Assembly (NCBI GenBank): GCA_021839365.1
Contig: JAKCBB010000015.1
Coordinates: 1 to 12,935, forward strand
Origin: a bacterium
GTDB taxonomy: Bacteria > Patescibacteriota > Minisyncoccia > UBA6257 > Colwellbacteraceae
Length of the DNA: 12,935 bases
Direction of reading: 5' to 3'
Positions 7,802 through 12,935 of this stretch are shown here, piece after piece. The notes beneath the pieces are model-generated. The model worked only from the letters and a program-made list of their open reading frames with translations. It was not told the DNA's origin and searched no databases. The first letter of the stretch is position 1. Each line of letters starts with the position of its first letter. The position numbers were made by a program, and so were the translations under genes.

Positions 7802-9592
7802 TTATTTTTGAATAATTCCATCCTCATCTATTGTAGGAAGGCCTTCGCCGGCCGCGAGAAGTTCGTCTGGAATTTCGTATATGAATCTCGATGGGAAATC
7901 GTAGAAACTTATCGTCAACTTCTTTCTGGCCCTGGTCATACCAACATACATTAATCTTCTTTCTTCTTCTATTTCCTCCTCGGAGTAGAGAGACCTTTCG
8001 TGCGGCATAAGCCCTTCGTTTATCCCGACAAGATACACTTCGTCGAACTCCAGCCCTTTTGACAAGTGCATAGTCATCAGCTTTACCGCAACGGCTCTTC
8101 CGGCGCTATTTCTCGTGGAGGAACGATCAGACGACTCTAATAAAGAGATTCTTTCAATGAATTCTACGGAGGTTTTAAACTCCCCCGCGAACCTCTTAAG
8201 TTCGTTTATGTTTTCCACTCTCTCCTCGTAATTATCGAACTTGTCTTTCAGAAGGCGCTCGTACTCCGCTGTTTTTAAAAAGAACTCGACGAGCATTTCC
8301 GCGCTTGAGCTTTGCGCGGCTCCCGGCAGTCTTTCCTGCAGGGCCCTAAATTGCGCGCGCCGCAAGCTTTTGTTCAATCTTTCCAAACTCGATTCATCGC
8401 GCGGATTAACCGCATAACGGATTCCCGCAATGATATCCCTGATTTCTTTCCTGTCGTAAAATTTCAATCCCCCGTAAATTTCATAAGGAATAGACAGCGA
8501 GTTAAGGGCCTGTTCCAACTCGCGCGATTGGGCGTTTGTCCTGTATAGAATCGCGACGCTTCCTTTGTCGGAACTTCTTAATATGGAATTGGCGACCGTC
8601 TCCGCTTCGTCCCGCGCGCCGTACGCGCTTACGATCCTTACCGGTTCCCCCGAAGGATTTTTTGTCCAAAGCTCTTTCTTTCTTCTCTGCTTGTTGTTTT
8701 CTATAACCGCGGCCGAAGCGGCGACTATGTTGCCGGAAGAACGGTAATTCCTCCCCAGGTTCACCGCCTTTGCTCCCGGCCAATCTTTTTCGAATGCTAA
8801 AAAATTTCTGAAATCAGCTCCGCGAAATTTAAAAATGGATTGGTTGTCATCGCCCACCACGTTCAGATTCCTGTGACTCTCGGCTAAGAGTTTAACAAGC
8901 GCGTATTGGCCGGTGTTAACATCTTGAAACTCGTCTACTAATATATACGCGTATCTTGTTCTGTGTTTCTCCAAAATACCCTCGTTTCGGTTTAGCAGAA
9001 TAACCGGTTTTTGAATCAGGTCGTCAAAATCAAAAGAGTTTTGCCTTAAAAGTTCGTTTTCATATTCCTCGAATACCCGGCGAATTTCTATTTTTAATCC
9101 GTCGGTTGATACAAGTTGATCCTTAATACTAGAAACCTCTCTTTTTATTTTTGCCGCGGGATACTTTTCATTCGGCAGATTAAGGGATTTGATAATTTTT
9201 TTTATCAGTCTCATCGAATCGTCCTCGTCGAAGATGGAATACGACTCCGATCTCTTAAAGCTTCCCGCTTCTTCGCGTAAAATTTTTGCCCCGAAAGAAT
9301 GGAACGTTCCCAAAAACGGAAGCTCGTATTCGAGAAGGTGCGGAATGCGTTTTAAAACCCGGCCTTTCAATTCCTGCGCCGCCTTGTTGGTAAAGGTAAT
9401 CGCTAGGATTTTATTTCCCGGAACGCCGGAGTCAATAAGCTTGATTATTCTCTCGGTTAGGGTTTTTGTTTTGCCGCTCCCCGCGCCGGCGGAAATAAGC
9501 ATTGGCCCCTCGCCATACAGAACCGCCTCAATCTGCTCCTTGTTCAGCGGCTCTGGCGAGTATTGATTAAAATCATTGTTTTCTGGTATCAT
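7802..9592 (-). CDS. UvrD/PcrA/Rep-type SF1A DNA helicase
   Basis: 596 residues from the ATG at 9592 (MIPENNDFN). ATG 9601 and an ATG at 9679 are also in frame; the latter would overlap the divergent gene and adds residues unlike the family. All SF1A motifs are visible (numbering from 9592): Q-motif LNKEQ (16-20), Walker A AGAGSGKT (35-42), Ia ITFTNKAAQE (65-74), Ib GTFHSFG (95-101), II ILVDEFQD (217-224), III VVGDDNQSIFKFRGAD (245-260), IV NLGRNYRS (278-285), V TMHLSKGLEF (507-516) and VI RRLMYVGMTRARKKL (545-559). The protein ends soon after motif VI and is over 100 residues shorter than typical PcrA/UvrD, lacking the C-terminal extension and with a reduced 2B region. Motif III has N where D is usual (DDNQS). 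It unwinds DNA 3'-5' in repair or replication restart; paralogue identity is not resolved. A TATTGT at 9606-9611 may be a -10 element. Confidence 0.94.
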   Translation of the reverse strand: MIPENNDFNQYSPEPLNKEQIEAVLYGEGPMLISAGAGSGKTKTLTERIIKLIDSGVPGNKILAITFTNKAAQELKGRVLKRIPHLLEYELPFLGTFHSFGAKILREEAGSFKRSESYSIFDEDDSMRLIKKIIKSLNLPNEKYPAAKIKREVSSIKDQLVSTDGLKIEIRRVFEEYENELLRQNSFDFDDLIQKPVILLNRNEGILEKHRTRYAYILVDEFQDVNTGQYALVKLLAESHRNLNVVGDDNQSIFKFRGADFRNFLAFEKDWPGAKAVNLGRNYRSSGNIVAASAAVIENNKQRRKKELWTKNPSGEPVRIVSAYGARDEAETVANSILRSSDKGSVAILYRTNAQSRELEQALNSLSIPYEIYGGLKFYDRKEIRDIIAGIRYAVNPRDESSLERLNKSLRRAQFRALQERLPGAAQSSSAEMLVEFFLKTAEYERLLKDKFDNYEERVENINELKRFAGEFKTSVEFIERISLLESSDRSSTRNSAGRAVAVKLMTMHLSKGLEFDEVYLVGINEGLMPHERSLYSEEEIEEERRLMYVGMTRARKKLTISFYDFPSRFIYEIPDELLAAGEGLPTIDEDGIIQK

Positions 9593-9677
9593 GTAAAACA
9601 TTAGTACAATACCGCAAAACTTAAGAAGTTGGCTAGATTTTGTCCAGCGGGATGCTAAGGTGTGGTTTAATTTGCCC

Positions 9678-10061
9678 ATGATCCCGGTCGTTGTGGTTCT
9701 TACTGTCGCGCTAATAGGCGCTTTTTTGGGTGGCTTTTTTGGTAGAAGTAACTATGCGGATAACGCGGTTGCTGTCGTGCCGTCGGTTGCTGTCGTTTCG
9801 GGAATCCAAAACGGCGCGCTGATAAACAGCAACGGAACGATAGACAACCCCGACGCCGCCGTTTACGGATATCTCGCCATGGCCGATGTCAACAACGGTT
9901 CTCTTATAAGTCTTTCCAACCCAAGCGGAAAGACGCTTAAGTCCGAAACGCAGTTTTTAAGCTATTCATCTAACAGCACCAGTTCGATTCTTGAGGCGAT
10001 AGCCTTTAAATTTAACGTTCCTCTTCAGGCTCTGCAAAGCATCGCGAACGCAGGAAACTGA
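9678..10061 (+). CDS. Small membrane-anchored protein of unknown function
   Basis: 127 residues from ATG 9678; a GTG at 9660 in the same frame would add six residues and cannot be excluded, since neither start has a well-spaced Shine-Dalgarno. It is the only plus-strand gene in the window. Residues about 2-22 are strongly hydrophobic (VVVVLTVALIGAFLGGFFG) and would serve as a signal anchor. The remaining ~105 residues are Ser/Asn/Ala-rich, with no Cys, and would lie outside the cytoplasmic membrane. The last 22 residues, including SILEAIAFKFNVPLQALQSI, faintly recall the helical core of a LysM repeat (IAxKFNVxxxxL), but the repeat is incomplete and I do not call it. It is divergent from the helicase gene and convergent with comM. 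It could be a lineage-specific surface protein. Codon use looks ordinary. Confidence 0.7.
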   Translation: MIPVVVVLTVALIGAFLGGFFGRSNYADNAVAVVPSVAVVSGIQNGALINSNGTIDNPDAAVYGYLAMADVNNGSLISLSNPSGKTLKSETQFLSYSSNSTSSILEAIAFKFNVPLQALQSIANAGN

Positions 10062-10079
10062 TCTTGCGCCGCGGATCTC

Positions 10080-10139
10080 GAATCGCGAATGCGGTCCGTC
10101 TTCATCGGTCAGCGAATAACGAAACGCGCCGCGCGATTC
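10080..10139. repeat. Inverted repeat in the spacer between convergent genes
   Basis: GAATCGCG (10080-10087) and CGCGATTC (10132-10139) are perfect inverted 8-mers, 44 bp apart, in the 90-bp spacer between the 3' ends of the plus-strand membrane-protein gene and comM. A GC-rich CGCGCCGCGCG block lies next to the second arm. A bidirectional transcription end is plausible from position alone, but no T-tract is present on either strand. Confidence 0.35.
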
Positions 10140-10151
10140 AGTATTTAAGAC

Positions 10152-11669
10152 TTACGATTCGCGTATTCTCAAATGAAACGCTTCGGCAGCATGTTCTTCC
10201 CTAACAATATCCTCTCCGGCGAGGTCGGCGATCGTCAAAGACGTTTTTAGAAGCCTAAAATATCCTCTGGCTCCGAGTAGCGACTGGTCGAATACGGATT
10301 TTAAAAACGAAATCGCGCCCCTATCCAGTTTTATAACCTGCTCGCAGATTTTCGAACTCATCTCCGAATTTGTAAAAAACGGCAAATTATTTTTCCTAAA
10401 TCTTTCTCTTTGTCTGATTCTTGCCGCGGCCACCTGTTCGCGCAGACCAGAAGAATCCGGTTGCGCCTGTATAATATTTTCCAACTTGAGCCTTGGAACG
10501 TTTACTTGGATATCAATCCTGTCCAACAGCGGGCCGGATATTTTCTTTTGATAGTTCCATATCTCCGAAGCGGTACATTTACATTCTTTCTCCTCGTCTC
10601 CCAAAAATCCGCACGGACACGGATTCATCGCCGCCACGAACATAAACTTAGCCGGAAACACCAAACTGTTTCTCGCGCGGGAAACGATGACCGAGCCTGA
10701 CTCTATTGGCTGGCGGAGAGACTCCAAAACATCGCGCTTGAACTCTGGAAGTTCGTCTAGAAATAAGACTCCGCGATGAGCCAGGCTTATTTCTCCCGGG
10801 CGTGGATTTTGCCCTCCTCCGATAATAGCAGCGCTTGACGACGTGTGATGCGGCGACCGAAACGGTCTTTGCGTAAGATAGTTTCCGTTAAGCAAACCGG
10901 CCGCGCTCCAAATCCTCGAAGCTTCTATCGCTTCGCGCAGCGACAAAGGAGGGAGTATTGAATTGATCGATTCGGCAAGCATGCTTTTGCCGGAGCCCGG
11001 CGGGCCGCTCATTAAGATGTTGTGTGCCCCGGCAGCTGCCACGACTAACGCTCTTTTTGCCGCCTTCTGTCCTTTTATCTCTGATATGTCTATCGAGTGT
11101 TTGGATTTGGGAACGAATTCGGTAGTAGGATGAGTTTTTATTTTAATGGTGCCGTCAAGATGGTTGAGAAGTTCGCTTAAATTCTCAACAGGGACAACTT
11201 CTATTCCTCTTATAAGCGCGGCTTCGCTGGCGTTCTCTTTCGGCAGAAAAAGATATTTGAACCCCAGTCCTCTTGCCAAAAGGGCAAAACTTAAAACTCC
11301 GGAAGCCGGTCGCAATGTCCCGTCGAGCGCTAACTCGCCGACAAACATTTTCGCGCTTGTTTCAAATAGAGAGATTTGATTAGTCGCTAATAAATACCCG
11401 ACAGCAATCGCCAGATCATAATGGCTCCCGGCTTTTTTAAGATCCGCCGGCGCCAAGTTGACTGTTATCTTTCTGTTTTCTCTGTTCGGAGGCTTTAATC
11501 CGCTGTTTTTAATCGCGGAACTTACCCGTTCTCTCGCTTCGGATAACGCCTTGTCAGCCAATCCGACGATGTTTAATTCGCGCAGACCAACCCCAAGATC
11601 GGTTTCGACTTCTATAAGACGCGCTTCGATTCCGACAAGCTCAGCTGAGTAAACTTTCGAAAGGTTCAT
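10152..11669 (-). CDS. comM: ComM/YifB family AAA+ (Mg-chelatase-like) ATPase
   Basis: 505 residues, the normal length of the ComM/YifB family. The N-terminal domain (1-180) has the family's conserved VEVxxxxGxxxxxIVGLxDxAxxEARERV block (around 20-50) and NLAPADLKKxGxxYDLAIA (71-89). The AAA+ domain follows with Walker A GPPGSGKS (222-229), RPFRSPHHTSS (268-278), Walker B VLFLDE (301-306) and sensor-region MNPCPCG (348-354). A CPCG...CKC four-Cys arrangement (C351, C353, C363, C365) and KISGPLLDRIDI (376-387) are also typical. In gammaproteobacteria ComM is a hexameric branch-migration helicase that promotes integration of DNA taken up by transformation; elsewhere the role is less clear. It lies 45 bp downstream of dksA and probably shares its transcript. 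A short stem (AGCGG/CCGCT) lies just before the ATG. All motifs are intact. Confidence 0.95.
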   Translation of the reverse strand: MNLSKVYSAELVGIEARLIEVETDLGVGLRELNIVGLADKALSEARERVSSAIKNSGLKPPNRENRKITVNLAPADLKKAGSHYDLAIAVGYLLATNQISLFETSAKMFVGELALDGTLRPASGVLSFALLARGLGFKYLFLPKENASEAALIRGIEVVPVENLSELLNHLDGTIKIKTHPTTEFVPKSKHSIDISEIKGQKAAKRALVVAAAGAHNILMSGPPGSGKSMLAESINSILPPLSLREAIEASRIWSAAGLLNGNYLTQRPFRSPHHTSSSAAIIGGGQNPRPGEISLAHRGVLFLDELPEFKRDVLESLRQPIESGSVIVSRARNSLVFPAKFMFVAAMNPCPCGFLGDEEKECKCTASEIWNYQKKISGPLLDRIDIQVNVPRLKLENIIQAQPDSSGLREQVAAARIRQRERFRKNNLPFFTNSEMSSKICEQVIKLDRGAISFLKSVFDQSLLGARGYFRLLKTSLTIADLAGEDIVREEHAAEAFHLRIRES

Positions 11670-11714
11670 TTTATGAGCGGTGTCCCGCCCGCTTTATTTA
11701 ATATTAAATGATTT

Positions 11715-12044
11715 CTATTCGGCTGCTTTACAATTTTGGCAGAGTTTTGATTCCGGTGCCGCCTCTAAAACTTTCTCGTCTATCTCCTTGTGACATTTTT
11801 CACACAAACCATAAGCCCCGCCATCTATTTTATTTAAGGCCGTCTTTATCTCTTCAAGCCTCTCTTGAAGCGGAGCGATCTCTCCAGCCGCGTTCATAAA
11901 TTCCTCTACTTCGTCGGCTTTTTCCTCGCCGTGCCTATCGTCGTCGCTGCTTCCCATATTATAATCGCCAAGCTCTTTTATATCTTTTTCTAATCGCGCT
12001 TTTTCCTCTAACAGCGCAACCTTGAATCTTTCTAAATCTTTCAT
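11715..12044 (-). CDS. DksA/TraR-family C4 zinc-finger protein
   Basis: 109 residues. The N-terminal part (1-70) is a charged helical region expected to form a coiled coil, with an acidic stretch (SSDDDRHGEEKADEVEEF, 32-49) where the DksA tip lies. Residues 73-106 form the zinc finger IDGGAYGLCEKC...LCQNC with C81, C84, C102 and C105 (CxxC-x17-CxxC). Proteins of this family bind the RNA polymerase secondary channel and alter initiation, in DksA together with ppGpp. Many short members are not functionally characterised, so regulation of rRNA or stress genes here is inference. A good promoter lies directly upstream and puts the transcription start at or next to the ATG. comM follows after 45 bp. 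yraN lies 123 bp upstream on the same strand. Confidence 0.9.
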   Translation of the reverse strand: MKDLERFKVALLEEKARLEKDIKELGDYNMGSSDDDRHGEEKADEVEEFMNAAGEIAPLQERLEEIKTALNKIDGGAYGLCEKCHKEIDEKVLEAAPESKLCQNCKAAE

Positions 12045-12050
12045 ATTTTA

Positions 12051-12079
12051 ATTGTAGTGATTAGGAAATTAAAAATCAA
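12051..12079 (-). promoter_or_regulatory. Sigma70-type promoter of the dksA-like gene
   Basis: On the minus strand, TTGATT (12074-12079) is followed by exactly 17 bp and TACAAT (12051-12056), five of six matches to consensus in each hexamer region apart from minor changes. Only six bases separate the -10 element from the ATG at 12044, so the predicted start of transcription falls on or beside the first base of the start codon. The mRNA would be leaderless or nearly so. Confidence 0.65.
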
Positions 12080-12167
12080 AAGAGAAGCGGATAGCTATAG
12101 GTAACCATGATCAGAAAGACAGGGATATAGTGTTCGTCTTTTAATCTCTAGCGAATAGCGGATGATT

Positions 12168-12581
12168 TTAAATATTTTCAACCAAAGTTATATCACAATA
12201 TTTTATGAATCTTGTCAATAGCACATCTGGAAGTTTGGACATTAAAGAATATTTTTCTTTCGGCATCCGGACAGAAATAAAATCAATTTTCCATCCGTTG
12301 TCGGATAGATTTGTAAATCTGTTTGCAAAATACTCGCAAATCTTCCTTAGTCTTTTTATTTTTCCATTATCCATATGGTCCTCCGGAGTCGGAAAATTAG
12401 TGCCAGCGAATACAGACGATTTAACTTCCATAAACGAAAGTTCATTATCGGGAGATTTCGATATTATATCTATCTCTCCCCAAGGTCTTCTAAAGTTCTT
12501 GTCGATCACCTTGTATTTTCTTTGCTTAATATAAAGAAAAGCTATCCTTTCTCCCAACTTGCCAATAGACGAAGTCTTCAT
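12168..12581 (-). CDS. yraN: YraN/UPF0102 family protein, nuclease-like fold
   Basis: 137 residues, slightly longer than the usual ~120. The YraN signature is clear: GKLGERIAFLYIKQRKYKVIDKNFR (7-31, the GxxGExxA helix and following strand), then WGEIDII (34-40) and SFMEVKSS (49-56). The E-x-D and ExK residues match the catalytic core of PD-(D/E)XK-type nucleases. The conserved histidine/proline-rich stretch is represented by FPTPEDHMDNGKIKRL, and the late WKIDFISV strand (97-104) is present. Biochemical function of the family is not settled; a role in DNA metabolism is usually inferred. In many bacteria yraN lies next to comM/yifB, often with rnhB and dprA; here dksA lies between them. The start has no Shine-Dalgarno, but two overlapping TATAAT elements lie 7-12 bp upstream. 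The gene is the last before the parS cluster. Confidence 0.88.
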   Translation of the reverse strand: MKTSSIGKLGERIAFLYIKQRKYKVIDKNFRRPWGEIDIISKSPDNELSFMEVKSSVFAGTNFPTPEDHMDNGKIKRLRKICEYFANRFTNLSDNGWKIDFISVRMPKEKYSLMSKLPDVLLTRFIKYCDITLVENI

Positions 12582-12588
12582 CGTTTGA

Positions 12589-12599
12589 ATTATATTATA
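12589..12599 (-). promoter_or_regulatory. Overlapping TATAAT elements upstream of yraN
   Basis: On the minus strand two perfect TATAAT hexamers overlap by one base (12594-12599 and 12589-12594), ending 12 and 7 bp before the yraN ATG at 12581. With either as the -10 element the transcript would have a leader of at most about six bases. No good -35 is seen. At 17-bp spacing, the -35 of the first would be TCACGT, inside the first parS copy. Confidence 0.5.
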
Positions 12600-12610
12600 A
12601 ATTTAACAAA

Positions 12611-12626
12611 TGTTTCACGTGAAACA
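12611..12626. promoter_or_regulatory. parS: parS site 1 (ParB binding)
   Basis: TGTTTCACGTGAAACA, a perfect 16-bp palindrome matching the broadly conserved bacterial parS consensus TGTTNCACGTGAAACA. ParB loads here as a CTP-dependent clamp and spreads to form the partition complex. The symmetry does not extend beyond 16 bp. It lies 30 bp upstream of the yraN start and covers the likely -35 region of that gene. Confidence 0.93.
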
Positions 12627-12635
12627 ATTTTCTCC

Positions 12636-12649
12636 AAAACCCGGGTTTT
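12636..12649. repeat. CCCGGG-centred palindrome between parS 1 and 2
   Basis: AAAACCCGGGTTTT is a perfect 14-bp palindrome lying between parS 1 and parS 2 and sharing three bases with the larger palindrome around parS 2. A further AAAACCC at 12697-12703 can pair with its right half. The CCCGGG core equals the core of the binding site of Noc, a ParB relative, but the flanks differ (ATTT-core-AAAT in Noc sites). Function is unknown. Confidence 0.6.
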
Positions 12650-12686
12650 TAGTAAAAATGTTTCACGTGAAACATTTTTACTAAAA
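12647..12686. repeat. 40-bp perfect palindrome centred on parS 2
   Basis: The palindrome continues 12 bp beyond each end of the 16-bp parS core without a mismatch (left extension TTTTAGTAAAAA, right extension its exact complement). Centre is between 12666 and 12667. A 40-bp perfect palindrome can extrude as a cruciform and is longer than ParB contact requires, so extra binding or structural constraint is possible. Confidence 0.9.
12659..12674. promoter_or_regulatory. parS: parS site 2 (ParB binding)
   Basis: Identical to site 1 (TGTTTCACGTGAAACA), centre 48 bp from it. This copy lies at the centre of a 40-bp perfect palindrome. Confidence 0.93.
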
Positions 12687-12734
12687 TCTTTAAGTTAAAA
12701 CCCAGCCGCTCGCCGCAGTAAGGTTAAACAAAAT

Positions 12735-12750
12735 TGTTTCACGTGAAACA
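12735..12750. promoter_or_regulatory. parS: parS site 3 (ParB binding)
   Basis: Third identical copy, 76 bp centre-to-centre from site 2. Symmetry extends only one base further on each side. The spacer before it contains a short GC-rich GCCGCTCGCCGC direct repeat. Confidence 0.93.
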
Positions 12751-12780
12751 AAATGCCTAAAATGCCGCTTTTTGTCAAAA

Positions 12781-12796
12781 TGTTTCACGTGAAACA
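12781..12796. promoter_or_regulatory. parS: parS site 4 (ParB binding)
   Basis: Fourth identical copy, 46 bp centre-to-centre from site 3. Four A and four T flank it, extending the perfect palindrome to 24 bp (12777-12800). Confidence 0.93.
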
Positions 12797-12935
12797 TTTT
12801 ACATATTTATATCAGATAAAATACGTCATGCTGAATAGTTAAAATATAGATATAGACTAAAACCATTAGGTTTAGCTGGTAAGCTTTTTTAAAAAACAAT
12901 CAGATACGAGGACGTCTATTTTAAGCCAAAGATCG

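Larger units (their letters stand above)
12582..12935. other. Non-coding centromere-like region with four parS sites
   Basis: 354 bp without a supported gene. Positions 12611-12796 hold the four parS copies and their palindromic spacers. From 12797 to the right edge the sequence is AT-rich. A weak hairpin (CTAAAACC at 12857-12864 with GGTTTAG at 12869-12875, one bulge) and a 12-bp A/T palindrome (12885-12896) are visible. No DnaA-box cluster is seen in this stretch, so oriC itself is probably not inside the window. Confidence 0.7.

Noticed and set aside
9593..9679. N-terminal extension of the helicase from the ATG at 9679
   Set aside because: It overlaps the divergent gene start and adds residues with no similarity to the helicase family; the Q-motif spacing fits ATG 9592 or 9601.
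10030..10058. LysM domain at the C-terminus of the plus-strand protein
   Set aside because: Only one helix-like segment resembles LysM, and the characteristic first half of the repeat is absent.
11670..11714. Stem AGCGG/CCGCT between dksA and comM as a terminator
   Set aside because: Short stem, no T-tract, and it sits directly before the comM start; at most a leader hairpin.
12611..12796. CRISPR array or iterons
   Set aside because: Four short palindromic repeats with unequal spacing match the parS consensus exactly; repeat length and spacers do not fit CRISPR, and no replication initiator gene is adjacent in the window.
12872..12934. Minus-strand open frame of 20 codons entering from the right edge, followed by a weak hairpin
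   Set aside because: Twenty open codons are expected by chance and the residues match no family I recognise. It could be the 3' end of a gene outside the window but cannot be supported.

Overview
The window looks like a chromosomal segment of a Patescibacteria/CPR bacterium, probably of Parcubacteria type. This is inferred from gene content and style: a PrgI–VirB4–VirB6-like secretion cluster with long low-complexity linkers, a compact UvrD/PcrA helicase, starts without obvious Shine-Dalgarno sequences, and tightly packed genes. No rRNA or other phylogenetic marker is present, so the placement is tentative. Eleven protein genes are supported. Ten lie on the minus strand and one (9678-10061) on the plus strand. 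I see no tRNA, rRNA, CRISPR array, insertion sequence or integrase.

Left half (1-6917, minus strand): part of a type IV secretion (T4SS)-like operon. In transcription order it encodes a polytopic VirB6/TrbL-like membrane protein with a signal peptide and a Cys-rich N-terminus, an unrecognised linker-rich protein, a PrgI-family membrane protein, the VirB4 ATPase, and the start of a VirB2/TrbC-like pilin-type protein cut by the window edge. A probable intrinsic terminator separates the unrecognised gene from prgI. Together these make up much of an inner-membrane translocation platform. No coupling protein (VirD4), relaxase or outer-membrane subunit is inside the window.

Middle (6940-10061): rsmA (16S rRNA dimethyladenosine methyltransferase) runs directly into the secretion operon with a 22-bp gap. 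Upstream of it is a UvrD/PcrA-type helicase, and divergent from that is the only plus-strand gene, a small membrane-anchored protein of unknown function.

Right (10152-12581): comM/yifB (AAA+ branch-migration family), a DksA/TraR C4 zinc-finger protein and yraN (UPF0102, nuclease-like fold). yraN and comM/yifB are neighbours in many bacteria, often near rnhB and dprA. dksA has a good sigma70-type promoter so close to its start codon that the mRNA is probably leaderless, and yraN has the same geometry.

Right end (12582-12935): an AT-rich non-coding region with four identical, perfect 16-bp copies of the canonical ParB-binding site parS (TGTTTCACGTGAAACA) within 186 bp. They are arranged as two pairs, and one copy lies inside a 40-bp perfect palindrome. 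This is the strongest signal in the window. It suggests a chromosome centromere near oriC just beyond the right edge, which fits the near-uniform orientation of the genes away from it.
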